Positions 32,158-40,866 of a stretch of DNA of 64,000 nt are shown piece after piece. Each line of letters opens with the position of its first letter. Positions within the stretch are counted from its first letter, which is position 1. Under the pieces are notes generated by a model. That model worked only from the letters and a program-made list of their open reading frames with translations, was not told where the DNA came from and did not search any database. The stretch spans positions 1 to 64,000 of the forward strand of contig JBKQWE010000014.1 of the NCBI GenBank assembly GCA_052139675.1, in the 5' to 3' direction. The position numbers and the translations under genes were made by a program. The stretch is from JBEKCB01 sp052139675. Lineage in GTDB: Bacteria > Planctomycetota > Brocadiia > CAIUPP01.

Positions 32158-33159
32158 ATGCCGAACGGGAACGTGGCGAAGGGTTGGGCATCGCCGGAAC
32201 GGCCGAAATGGACGTTCCTCGAAGTCGGCATCGGGGTCGGGCTGCTGCTGGCCTTCCAATTTCTTTTTTCCCTCCCCGGAAAATGGATCGCTGCGTTGCC
32301 CAACTGGGCATTGCTCATCGCAGCGGCCATTCCTCATGCGTTTCTGCTGGCCTATCCGCTCGCGCTTGCGAAGCGGCGCGGATTTACAGCCATATACGTC
32401 TGGCCCGGCCGGAAGAAAGTTCTGGACGAGGCCGCCCTCTCGATCCCCGTCCTCATCGGCATGCTGATCCTGGTCTATGGTGTCATGTGCTTGATCAGAC
32501 TTGCTTCACCGGACACGTCGTCTCGTCCTGAGATATGGCAGCGTGTAGCTTCGTCGCAAATCACGGGACGGATAATTTGCATCTTGCTGTTCGCCTTCAC
32601 GGTTGCGCCGGTGGCGGAGGAGATCTTTTTTCGCGGGTTCCTTCAGAACGCTTTGCGTTCGCGCCTGGCCGTGATTCCGGCGACATTGCTTCAGGCGGCG
32701 CTTTTCGCCATCCTTCACATAAGTTATGGCCTGATGTATACCGTCATCGTGTTCTTCATCGGGTTGATCCTCACGGCCGTCTACGAGTGGCGAAAATCGC
32801 TTCTGACTCCGGTATTTGTGCATGCGGGCTGCAACATGCTTTTTGTCGCCGGCGTTTTTGCGACGATGATTGTCAACGCGAACAGCCCGCTGCTTGGAGT
32901 CGCCATGCAGGAGAGCTCAGACCGCTGCCTGGTCACCCAGGTCGTGCCTGAATCCGCAGCCGAAAAAGCCGGTCTCCGCCAAGGCGACGTAATAACGCAG
33001 CTTGGCCAGTATTCCGTCCGCAACTCCGAGGAACTGACCCGGGCGGTTCGGCTGTACCGGGTTGGAGACGCCGTCACCGTTGGGATCATCCGCGACGGAG
33101 CTCACATGGAATTGCAGGCCGTCCTGCAGAAGCGGTCGCAGGCAAAGCCGGTTCCGTAG
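32158..33159 (+). CDS. CPBP (CAAX-like) intramembrane protease fused to a PDZ domain
   Basis: 333 residues, with six or more hydrophobic segments up to about 245. The CPBP/Abi motifs are present: EEIFFRGFLQ (E154, E155, R159), a His in LFAILHISYG (H187), and FVHAGCNML (H222, N226). A PDZ domain follows (about 255-325; VTQVVPESAAEKAGLRQGDV). CPBP proteins are glutamate intramembrane proteases or protease-like; a PDZ extension suggests recognition of exposed C-termini, as in site-2 proteases. The fusion is uncommon in my experience. Confidence 0.85.
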   Translation: MPNGNVAKGWASPERPKWTFLEVGIGVGLLLAFQFLFSLPGKWIAALPNWALLIAAAIPHAFLLAYPLALAKRRGFTAIYVWPGRKKVLDEAALSIPVLIGMLILVYGVMCLIRLASPDTSSRPEIWQRVASSQITGRIICILLFAFTVAPVAEEIFFRGFLQNALRSRLAVIPATLLQAALFAILHISYGLMYTVIVFFIGLILTAVYEWRKSLLTPVFVHAGCNMLFVAGVFATMIVNANSPLLGVAMQESSDRCLVTQVVPESAAEKAGLRQGDVITQLGQYSVRNSEELTRAVRLYRVGDAVTVGIIRDGAHMELQAVLQKRSQAKPVP

Positions 33160-33194
33160 CAATGACGGGGCCGCGCATTCGCGGGACAATTCGT

Positions 33195-33223
33195 TTGACA
33201 AGCGGGTCCCTGACCGTAAGAAT
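33195..33223 (+). promoter_or_regulatory. Shared-family promoter (TTGACA, 17 bp, AAGAAT)
   Basis: TTGACA 33195-33200, spacer starting AGCGGGTCCC, AAGAAT 33218-33223, 38 bp before the second secreted paralogue. Confidence 0.7.
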
Positions 33224-33260
33224 GCAGCATCGGATGACTTCCCGTGATATGGAGGAAATC

Positions 33261-34859
33261 ATGTTCGGAAAGATATGGCTCGGCCTTTCCGCCGCGATTG
33301 TCGCGGCCCTGGCGACTCCGGGTTGGAGTCAGGAAAGGACAACCGTGGTCTACACCAAAGACAACGCGCCGGCGGCGCCGAAGCTCGATGAGCTTCCGCT
33401 GAACGACAGCCTCTCGCAGTACGGCATGACCTGGACGTTCGCCAGGCCGGCGCGGGTCGGGCAATTCGTCAACGGCGACTTCTACGTCGTCGGACCGGTG
33501 ACGATCACCGCGATCACGCCGCGGCCTCTTTACGGCGCCGAGATCCCCGCGGACCAGCTCGACCCGACCGACAAGGAGGTGCGGGAAAAGGACCGCGTCC
33601 GCAACGGCTTCATGATCAATCCGCCCGCCGAGCAGAAAGTCGCTTACGACAGCGGCGTCAAGCACTTTTTCGACCCGGCGCTGGTCCGAAAGCTCCCGGT
33701 CTCCATGAAGCCGGGCGACTGCCTCGTCTCGACGATCAGCATGCCGATGGGCCTGGCGCTTCCGGTCTGGCTGAGGAACGCCACCGAGCATCGCGCCGAG
33801 TCCGATTACAGCCCGGTCAAGGACGCCGCCGTGCTGACCTGCCTCGCCGAGCCGCTGCCGGCCGACGCGTTCCGCCCGGCGTTCTGCGACCGCACCCAGA
33901 AAATCTACCTGGCCCGCAACCTGAAGCGCGATCGGCTGCCCGCGCTCGCCGCGCCCGCCGACATGCCCAAGCCCGAGGAATACGTCCGCTACACGCAGCG
34001 GCCCTGGGTCAACACGTGCTACTTCGGCTTCGAGGAACCCAATAACAACATGCCCTCGTACGGCCGCGAGATCGGCCGCGTCGTCGGCGATTCGGCGCTG
34101 CTCCTGTGCACGAACCTCACGCCGGAGCAGAAAGAACCGCTCCTCGACAACCTCGTCCAGATCGGGATAGACCTCGGCGGCATCATCCGCGGCGGACATC
34201 CCGGCTGGCCCTGCTGGGGCGGCCACGGAACCGGCCGAAAGCTGCCCATCATCTTCGCCGGGTTCCTGCTCGGCGACGAGGAACTCGCGCACATCAACAA
34301 GCACTTCCCCAAAGCCAGCTTCAGCGAAGACGAACAGACCGCCTACGGCGACTGCTGGACCGGCGCGAAGGTGGTCTACACCGGGCATTCCGGAATTGAC
34401 GAAGCGACCGGGATCGGCCGCGACTACGTCCGGGAATCCAGGACCTGGGGCCCCTACGAACACACGCAACCTTCCACATGGGGCGGCGGCCAGGTGACCA
34501 GCGAAAATTACCGCCGCAGCAGCACCACGCACGGCTGGGTCGCGCAGGCGCTGGCCATTCGCCTCATGCACGCCGAAAAGGCGTGGGACCACGACGCGTT
34601 CTTCGACTACGTTGACCGCTGGATGTACGAGGACGACGACCCGATTATCAAGGTCCTCAAAGCCGCCGGCCATGACTACGACCAGGACTGGTCGCGGCAG
34701 GGCTCATGCTGGGAGAAATTCGTCAACGAGATGTGGGCACAATACCGCGCCGCGCCGGGCATGCCGCCGACCGACGGCTGGAAGCAGCAGCACGATGATT
34801 CCTATTACCGGAACGCGATCGCGAGGGAACTCAAAGGCCCCGGCCAGCGCGGGAGATAG
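33261..34859 (+). CDS. Secreted 532-residue protein, paralogue B
   Basis: ATG at 33261 (GGAGGAAATC before it); a longer in-frame start at 33162 would include the promoter and is rejected. Signal peptide ends near GWSQ-ER. The sequence parallels paralogue A block by block: SLSQYGMTWTFARPARVGQF, the GGHGTGRKLPIIFAGFLLGD segment and AWDHDAFFDYVDRWMYEDDD. Differences cluster in the first 30 residues and around residues 165-180. Upstream regions share only the promoter type. Both are monocistronic or lead a short operon; the next gene begins 3 bp after this stop. Function unknown, possibly carbohydrate-related. Confidence 0.7.
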   Translation: MFGKIWLGLSAAIVAALATPGWSQERTTVVYTKDNAPAAPKLDELPLNDSLSQYGMTWTFARPARVGQFVNGDFYVVGPVTITAITPRPLYGAEIPADQLDPTDKEVREKDRVRNGFMINPPAEQKVAYDSGVKHFFDPALVRKLPVSMKPGDCLVSTISMPMGLALPVWLRNATEHRAESDYSPVKDAAVLTCLAEPLPADAFRPAFCDRTQKIYLARNLKRDRLPALAAPADMPKPEEYVRYTQRPWVNTCYFGFEEPNNNMPSYGREIGRVVGDSALLLCTNLTPEQKEPLLDNLVQIGIDLGGIIRGGHPGWPCWGGHGTGRKLPIIFAGFLLGDEELAHINKHFPKASFSEDEQTAYGDCWTGAKVVYTGHSGIDEATGIGRDYVRESRTWGPYEHTQPSTWGGGQVTSENYRRSSTTHGWVAQALAIRLMHAEKAWDHDAFFDYVDRWMYEDDDPIIKVLKAAGHDYDQDWSRQGSCWEKFVNEMWAQYRAAPGMPPTDGWKQQHDDSYYRNAIARELKGPGQRGR

Positions 34860-34862
34860 CCT

Positions 34863-35339
34863 GTGACGATAATGGCGGAGCTCATCCTGGTAAACCTGAT
34901 TACAGTAATAGTGATCGGGGCTGCGATGATTGCCGCCTGCCGTTCGATCTGCCGAGTCGCTCCCCGGATAAGAATGCCGACCGCGCTCGTGGGGGTCCAC
35001 GTGGTGGTTGTCGTCGCCACAGTCATCCCCTCACTCTTCGGCGTGGGCGGCGTCCCGTATGAGCCTCTGTACATCCCCTTCTTACTCTATCCTGGAGTGC
35101 TACTGGACTTTGCGAATGGACGCTTCGCCAATCTTTTCTGGCCATGGTTACAGGACAAGGTTGGCTTTGAACACGCATGTTACTTGACCATCGTCGCAAT
35201 TCCGGCTTTGTTGACAGCTCTCGCCGGAGCTGCAGCTTGGCTGCTCGTTGCACAATTGCTTCAGCGGAGGCTGCAAAAGCAGTCAGCCGACCAGGCGCCG
35301 CACAGTGTTATTCCTACAGCGCCTGATAATGGTGGATAG
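34863..35339 (+). CDS. Small polytopic membrane protein
   Basis: 158 residues from a GTG 3 bp after the stop of paralogue B (an ATG at 34872 is possible). Four hydrophobic segments (ILVNLITVIVIGAAMIAA, LVGVHVVVVVATVIPSLFG, a short one near 75, and LTIVAIPALLTALAGAAAWLL), with a basic C-terminal tail. The tight spacing indicates co-expression with the secreted protein. No family recognised. Confidence 0.6.
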   Translation: MTIMAELILVNLITVIVIGAAMIAACRSICRVAPRIRMPTALVGVHVVVVVATVIPSLFGVGGVPYEPLYIPFLLYPGVLLDFANGRFANLFWPWLQDKVGFEHACYLTIVAIPALLTALAGAAAWLLVAQLLQRRLQKQSADQAPHSVIPTAPDNGG

Positions 35340-35417
35340 CGGGACTGTTGGAAAAACTGACGGGAAAGAGCCTGCTCCTCGCGCGTCTCCGCTGCGTCAT
35401 TTTCAAGCGGGCGTGTC

Positions 35418-37622
35418 ATGTCTCGAAGAATGGGCGTCCTGTTCTGCGCGCTGATCCTGATCGGCTGCGCCGCCTGCTCGACCGGCGCGGGCGGGCGCGG
35501 TCCGCAGGATGCGCCGGCGCCGGCCGACAACGCCTCCGCGCCGCCGGAAAAGCGCGTTGAGATCACCGACCGAGTCGCCCTCGCGCCGCTCCTGGACTAC
35601 ACGCGCCAGTCCGATGGCGCGCAGCGGACGGAGATCCTCTACGGCGCCTTCGCCTATCACACCTCCGCCTCCGGCGAGACCGGCGGCGACATCTTCCCGG
35701 TGTTCTGGGGCCCGGACTACCTTGACATCTTCCCGCTCCTCTGGCATTGGGGCGGGAACACCGTCGTGTTCCCCGTGGTCTGGGTGATGGATTCCGGGCG
35801 CGTCATCGGGCCGCTGGTGTGGGGCGACGGCTATCTCTACGTCGTTCCGCTCTACTGGCGCTGGGACGGCAACCAACTGCTCTTCCCCGTCGCGTGGAAG
35901 ATCGGCCACAGCAAGGGCGTCGGGCCGGTCTGGTGGAGCGAGAATTACTTTGATGTGTTTCCGCTTTACTGGAAATGGAACCATAGCCAACTGCTCCTGC
36001 CCGCCGCCTGGAAAATCGGCGACAGCAAAGGGATCGGGCCGGTCTGGTGGGGCAAAGGTTATTTTGACGTCTTCCCGCTCTATTGGCGCTGGGGCGATAA
36101 CCAGTTGCTTCTCCCGTTCGGCTGGGACATCGGCGGCAGCAAGGCCATCCTGCCGGTGGTCTGGGGCGAGAATTATTTCCACGTCCTCCCGCTCTACTGG
36201 CACTGGGGAAACGACCATGTCCTCATCCCGATCGGCTGGAAGATCGGCGACAACTTAGGTGTCGGGCCGGTCTGGTGGGGCAAAGATTACTTCGACGTAT
36301 TTCCTCTCTATTGGAACCTGCGCGGCAGTCAGTTTCTTCTTTTCCCGCCCGCCTGGGACACCGGAGGCAACAAGGCCATCCTGCCGGTGGTCTGGGGTGA
36401 GAATTATTTCCACGTCATCCCGATTTACTGGCATTGGGGGGATAACCGAATCCTCTTCCCGCTCGGCTGGAAGATCGGCGACAACTTAGGTGTCGGCCCG
36501 GTCTGGTGGGGCAAGGATCATTTCTATGTCTTCCCCGTTTACTGGAACTGGAACGAAAACTATCTGCTGTTCCCGCTCGCCTGGAAGGTCGGCGACGACA
36601 AGGGGATCGGGCCGGTGTGGTGGGGCAACGGTTACTTTGATGTGTTCCCTCTCTATTGGCGCTGGGGAGATAACCAGTTGCTTTTCCCGCTCGGCTGGGA
36701 CATCGGCGGCAGCAAGGCCATCCTGCCGGCGGTCTGGGGTGAGAACTATTTCCACGTCGTCCCGCTTTACTGGAGCTGGGGCGGCAACAGCATCCTCTTC
36801 CCGATCGGCTGGAACATCGGCGACGACAAGGGCGTCGGCCCGGTCTGGTGGGGCAAGAATTACTTCGACGTATTTCCTCTTTACTGGAAATGGAAGCAGA
36901 ACCAATTGCTCCTGCCCGTCGCCTGGAAGATCGGCGACAGTAAGGGCGTCGGGCCGGTTTGGTGGGGCGAAGATTATTTTGACGTGTTCCCGCTTTACTG
37001 GAAATGGAACCACAACCAGTTGCTCCTGCCCGCCGCCTGGAGCATCGGTGACAGCAAGGGCGTCGGACCGGTCTGGTGGGGCAAAGATTACTTTGACGTG
37101 TTTCCGCTCTACTGGCACTGGCGCGAGAACCATCTGCTGCTGCCCATCGCCTGGAGCATCGCCGGCAACAAAGGCGTCGGCCCGGTCTGGTGGGGCAAGG
37201 ACTACGTCAACGTTTTCCCGCTTTACTGGAAATCGGGAAAGGACCAGGCCCTGTTCCCACTCGCGTGGAACGTCTCAGGGAACAAGGGCATCGGCTCGGT
37301 CTGGTGGGGCCGGAACTACTTTCACGTGTTCCCGCTCTACTGGCAATGGAACGATAAGAAGCTCATCCTTCCGTTCATCTACGAGCAGGCGGGGAAGGAC
37401 AGCTACGACTTCCGCTTTCTCTGGCGGCTGGTCCACTATCACCGCGACGCCGACGGACGGCTGTTCGAGCTTCAGCCGCTGATGACCTCCGAGCGCACCG
37501 AGACAACCCGGCGCTTCTCCGTACTGGGGATCGGTTGGGAGAAAACCCCCGCCGGCCGCGCGCTGACGATCCTCTGGTGGAAAATTCCCCTGGGCGGCGC
37601 GGCCCAGGACCGGCCCATGTGA
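35418..37622 (+). CDS. Lipoprotein of about fifteen 38-residue Trp/Tyr-rich tandem repeats
   Basis: 734 residues. A signal peptide ends in a lipobox (LIGC, C17). Residues about 90-660 are ~15 consecutive 38-residue units with consensus FDVFPLYWKW, then QLLLPAAW, then IGDSKGVGPVWWG: three short strands per unit separated by turns, each ending in aromatic residues. Two unit types alternate in places (GDNLGVGPVWWGKDYFDV versus GGSKAILPVVWGENYFHV). Repeats 6 and 7 are DNA-similar to nearby units over ~40 bp, showing recent duplication. The C-terminal ~75 residues are different (FRFLWRLVHYHRDADG). I know no defined function; a beta-solenoid or propeller-like surface protein is inferred. Confidence 0.8.
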   Translation: MSRRMGVLFCALILIGCAACSTGAGGRGPQDAPAPADNASAPPEKRVEITDRVALAPLLDYTRQSDGAQRTEILYGAFAYHTSASGETGGDIFPVFWGPDYLDIFPLLWHWGGNTVVFPVVWVMDSGRVIGPLVWGDGYLYVVPLYWRWDGNQLLFPVAWKIGHSKGVGPVWWSENYFDVFPLYWKWNHSQLLLPAAWKIGDSKGIGPVWWGKGYFDVFPLYWRWGDNQLLLPFGWDIGGSKAILPVVWGENYFHVLPLYWHWGNDHVLIPIGWKIGDNLGVGPVWWGKDYFDVFPLYWNLRGSQFLLFPPAWDTGGNKAILPVVWGENYFHVIPIYWHWGDNRILFPLGWKIGDNLGVGPVWWGKDHFYVFPVYWNWNENYLLFPLAWKVGDDKGIGPVWWGNGYFDVFPLYWRWGDNQLLFPLGWDIGGSKAILPAVWGENYFHVVPLYWSWGGNSILFPIGWNIGDDKGVGPVWWGKNYFDVFPLYWKWKQNQLLLPVAWKIGDSKGVGPVWWGEDYFDVFPLYWKWNHNQLLLPAAWSIGDSKGVGPVWWGKDYFDVFPLYWHWRENHLLLPIAWSIAGNKGVGPVWWGKDYVNVFPLYWKSGKDQALFPLAWNVSGNKGIGSVWWGRNYFHVFPLYWQWNDKKLILPFIYEQAGKDSYDFRFLWRLVHYHRDADGRLFELQPLMTSERTETTRRFSVLGIGWEKTPAGRALTILWWKIPLGGAAQDRPM

Positions 37623-37689
37623 ATTGGCCCGTTTGAAAAACGCCGGTCCGATAGGATATCCTGAGTAATGCGCTCCCAGCGTTGCGTCC

Positions 37690-37728
37690 CGGGAATAAGT
37701 TGCGTAATTCCGGGTCATTCCGAGCGGA
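37690..37728. repeat. Dispersed repeat family A, partial copy 1
   Basis: Matches the first ~38 bp of the copies at 39341-39472 and 40697-40828 (GGAATAAGTTGCGTAAT-like start, then GTCATTCCGAGCG). It breaks off into a partial copy of the GC hairpin GTACTGCGCGC. Confidence 0.65.
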
Positions 37729-37877
37729 GCGTACTGCGCGCGACATGACGCGCGCTGTGATCAGGCATGTCATTTTCGGGACATTACGCGAAGGGCGCGG
37801 TTGCCGCTTAATTCCTGCGGCCGCCGGCCGAACGTTAATGCGGGGCTCTTGTCCGCGCCGGACTGGAGGAACAGCCG

Positions 37878-39329
37878 TTGCTTTTCACCGAACCCGCATT
37901 CCTGTTCTTCTTCCTCCCCATCGTGCTGGCGCTTTATTACATCCCGATGCGCTGGCACCGCAACGCGGTGCTGCTGCTCTCGAGCCTGCTCTTCTACGCC
38001 TGGGGCGAGCCGCGGTTCGTGCTCGTGCTGTTCGGCTCGTTCATCCTGAATTACTTCATGGGACTGTGGGTCGGCCGGACGCTCGGCACGCCGCGCGCCA
38101 AAAAAGTCCTGACCCTCGCCGTTGCGCTCAACCTCGCGATCCTCGCCACGTGGAAATACGCAAACTTCTTCGTGGGCAACCTCGACGCCGCGCTGGCCGC
38201 CGCCGGCGTCCGCCCGTTCCACCTCGCGCACATCACCCTGCCGCTCGGCATTTCGTTCTTCACGTTCCACGCGATGTCCTACGTGATCGACGTCTACCGC
38301 CGCAACGCGCCGGCGCAGAAGAACCCGCTGAACATCGCGATGTATCTCTCGCTCTTCCCGCAGCTCATCGCCGGGCCGATCGTGCGGTACAAGGACATCG
38401 CCGGCCAGCTCGACGAACGGACCGTGACGGCGGAGCGCTTCGCGTACGGCATCCAGCGCTTTGTGCTGGGGCTGGGCAAGAAGATGCTCATCGCGAACAC
38501 GGTGGCCGGCGTCGCGGACAAAGTCTTCGCGCTGCCGGCCGGCCAGATGACGGCGGGCCTGGCGTGGCTGGGCGCGGTCTGCTACATGCTGCAGATCTAT
38601 TTCGACTTCTCCGGCTATTCCGACATGGCCGTCGGGCTCGGCCACATGTTCGGGTTCAAGTTCATCGAGAACTTCAACTACCCGTACATCTCGCGCTCGA
38701 TCACGGAATTCTGGCGGCGGTGGCACATCTCCCTCTCGACCTGGTTCCGCGATTATCTCTACATCCCGCTCGGCGGGAACCGCTGCGCGCCGTGGCGGGT
38801 GTACTTCAACCTCGTCGTCGTCTTCACGCTCTGCGGGCTGTGGCACGGCGCGAGCTGGAGCTTCCTGGTCTGGGGGCTTTTCCACGGCACTTTCCTGGTC
38901 ATCGAGCGCATGGGATTCAACCGCGTGCTGGAGAAACTCTGGGCGCCGCTGAGCCACGTTTACGCCCTGCTCGCGGTCCTGGTCGGATGGGTGCTCTTCC
39001 GGTCCGACACGCTCGGCTACGCGCTGGGCTATCTCAAAGTCATGGCCGGCCTCGCGCAGCCCTCGCCCGTCCACGACAGCGTGAGCATGTATCTCGACCG
39101 CGAACTGGCTCAGGCCCTTTGCGCGGGAATTCTCTTCAGCATGCCGGTGTTCCCGGCGCTGATCGGATGGTGGAAGCGCACCTCGAAAAAAATCCCGGCG
39201 GCGGCGCGGCCGTGGGCGGGAATCGCCGTCACCTCCACCGGGATGTTCTGCCTCGGCGCCATTTTCGTGCTGTGCGCGATCCTGACGGCCGCCGGCACGT
39301 ACAACCCGTTCATCTACTTCAGGTTCTAG
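37878..39329 (+). CDS. AlgI-like MBOAT O-acetyltransferase
   Basis: 483 residues from a TTG at 37878 with GGAGG 8 nt upstream. Many hydrophobic segments and the MBOAT signature blocks YFDFSGYSDMAVGLGHMFGF, ISRSITEFWRRWHISLSTWF (first conserved His) and CGLWHGASWSFLVWGLFHG (second conserved His, about residue 322). AlgI-type proteins move acetyl groups across the inner membrane for O-acetylation of exopolysaccharides. The next gene is an AlgX/AlgJ-like partner, and dispersed repeats of family A flank both. Confidence 0.9.
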   Translation: MLFTEPAFLFFFLPIVLALYYIPMRWHRNAVLLLSSLLFYAWGEPRFVLVLFGSFILNYFMGLWVGRTLGTPRAKKVLTLAVALNLAILATWKYANFFVGNLDAALAAAGVRPFHLAHITLPLGISFFTFHAMSYVIDVYRRNAPAQKNPLNIAMYLSLFPQLIAGPIVRYKDIAGQLDERTVTAERFAYGIQRFVLGLGKKMLIANTVAGVADKVFALPAGQMTAGLAWLGAVCYMLQIYFDFSGYSDMAVGLGHMFGFKFIENFNYPYISRSITEFWRRWHISLSTWFRDYLYIPLGGNRCAPWRVYFNLVVVFTLCGLWHGASWSFLVWGLFHGTFLVIERMGFNRVLEKLWAPLSHVYALLAVLVGWVLFRSDTLGYALGYLKVMAGLAQPSPVHDSVSMYLDRELAQALCAGILFSMPVFPALIGWWKRTSKKIPAAARPWAGIAVTSTGMFCLGAIFVLCAILTAAGTYNPFIYFRF

Positions 39330-39340
39330 CATGGCGGGCC

Positions 39341-39472
39341 GGAAATAAATTGCGCAATCTCTGGTCATTCCGAGCGACGCGAGGAATCTCATACGCAACG
39401 TGCAGGCGATGGTTTGTGGTATGAGACCCTTCGCCGCGCTCAGGGTGACGCGGTCTGGACTTAGGCGTATTG
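39341..39472. repeat. Dispersed repeat family A, full copy 2
   Basis: About 130 bp: GGAAATAA..., then TCATTCCGAGCGACGCGAGG, AATCTCAT, and GAGACCCTTCGC, then CTCAGGGTGACGCGG. It is a close relative of the copy at 40697-40828. The left and right parts are imperfect inverted relatives of each other (GAGGAATCTCA against TGAGACCCTTC). Confidence 0.75.
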
Positions 39473-39493
39473 TTTACGGGACAGTACACGAGC

Positions 39494-40663
39494 ATGGGTG
39501 AGAGACAGAACCGAACCGGCCGCGGCGCGCGGAACTGCGTTCTGATCGGCGCATTCGTCGCGGCGACCTGGCTGCCCATGGCCGGCATGCTCTTCCGCCC
39601 GGCGACCCCGCGCCCGCTTTCCGAAAACCGGGAGATGGCCCCGCTTCCGAAATTCGGTTGGCGGCCCGCTGCCTTGAAGATGTTCGTGTTCGACCTCAAG
39701 CCCTATCTGCGCGACAACTTCGGCTTCCGCCCTGAACTGATCCATTGGTATCACCTCCTGAAGGGCCGGCTGCTCGGCGCTTCCTCCTCGCCGCTGGTCC
39801 TCTTCGGGAAACAGGGTTGGCTTTTTTACGCCGGCGAACACACCATGGACGACTACCGGTGCGTGACGCCCTACACGGACGAGGAACTCGACGGCATGCA
39901 GCGGCTGTTCGAGCAGGAGCGCGACTGGCTCGCTCAGCGCGGCATCAAGTACCTTCTCGTCTTCGTCCCGAACAATCAAACGCTCTACCCGGAATTCCTG
40001 CCGGACGGATTGGCGCGGATGCGGCCTGAATCACGGCTGGATCAGTTTGCGGCCCGCATGCGCAAGAACTCCACGGTCAAACTTCTCGACCTGCGGCCGG
40101 CGCTCCTGGAAGCCAAACAGAAGATGCGCGTCTCGCGCCGCACCGACTCGCACTGGACCGAATACGGCGCGTTCATCGGCTATCAGGCCATCATGGAAAA
40201 ACTCTGCGCCTGGTTCCCGGCGATGCGAATGCCCAGGATCGAAGACTACACCATCGTGACCCGGATGCGCCCGGGCGGCGACCTCGCGGAAATGATAGAT
40301 GCCGAGGACCAGATCCAGGAGGAAAGCATCGAGTTGATCCCGCTCGCGCCGCGGCGGGCCGTCCAGACCAAGCTCCGTGACACGGCGCGAGTGAACGGCA
40401 AACTGGTTCCCGCCATCATCGTCGCGGAAGTCCCGCAGCCCGGCCTGCCGAGGGCCGTCATGCTGCACGACTCCAGCGGCGGCATGCGCGGCCTGATGCC
40501 GTTCCTCTCCGAGGACTTCAGCCGCATCGCCTTCGTGGCCACGCGGCGTTTCCAGCGCAAGGTCATCGAGGCCGAAAAGCCCGACGTGGTCATCCGCCAA
40601 TTCACGGAACGGTTCCTGATGCTGGACCGCGAGAACTTTCTCGACCAGGACGACGCGCCCTAA
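39494..40663 (+). CDS. AlgX/AlgJ-like O-acetylation protein (SGNH-like)
   Basis: 389 residues from the ATG at 39494; an in-frame TTG at 39470 lies in the repeat and is rejected. One N-terminal membrane anchor (VLIGAFVAATWLPMAGMLF), then the AlgX/AlgJ-style ectodomain: NREMAPLPKFG, RDNFGFRPELI, LFGKQGWLFYAG, and the catalytic DSHWTEYGA (about 217-225). The expected GDSF-like serine motif appears as HDSSGG near residue 325. It would transfer acetyl groups to a polysaccharide in the periplasm, supplied by the AlgI-like gene upstream. Confidence 0.85.
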   Translation: MGERQNRTGRGARNCVLIGAFVAATWLPMAGMLFRPATPRPLSENREMAPLPKFGWRPAALKMFVFDLKPYLRDNFGFRPELIHWYHLLKGRLLGASSSPLVLFGKQGWLFYAGEHTMDDYRCVTPYTDEELDGMQRLFEQERDWLAQRGIKYLLVFVPNNQTLYPEFLPDGLARMRPESRLDQFAARMRKNSTVKLLDLRPALLEAKQKMRVSRRTDSHWTEYGAFIGYQAIMEKLCAWFPAMRMPRIEDYTIVTRMRPGGDLAEMIDAEDQIQEESIELIPLAPRRAVQTKLRDTARVNGKLVPAIIVAEVPQPGLPRAVMLHDSSGGMRGLMPFLSEDFSRIAFVATRRFQRKVIEAEKPDVVIRQFTERFLMLDRENFLDQDDAP

Positions 40664-40696
40664 CAGATCGCACGTCCTTGCTTGCGCGGCATTTCA

Positions 40697-40828
40697 GAAA
40701 TAAGTTCCGTAATACGCTGTCATTCCGAGCGAAGCGAGGAATCTCACACGCAGCGCGGAGGCAACGATTTGTGGTATGAGACCCTTCGCTACGCTCAGGG
40801 TGACGCGGAGTGGACTTATGCGTGTCAC
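40697..40828. repeat. Dispersed repeat family A, full copy 3
   Basis: Nearly the same as the copy at 39341-39472 over ~130 bp, with GTCATTCCGAGCGAAGCGAG, AATCTCACACG and GAGACCCTTCGCTACGCTCA as landmarks. Together with copy 2 it brackets the AlgX-like gene in direct orientation. Confidence 0.75.
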
Positions 40829-40866
40829 TTTAGAAACTAGCCAATAGTTTCTATGATTGATGACTG

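Noticed and set aside
35690..37400. 114-bp tandem repeat considered as a CRISPR or satellite
   Set aside because: The repeats are degenerate at third positions and in frame with a lipoprotein, so they are protein repeats.
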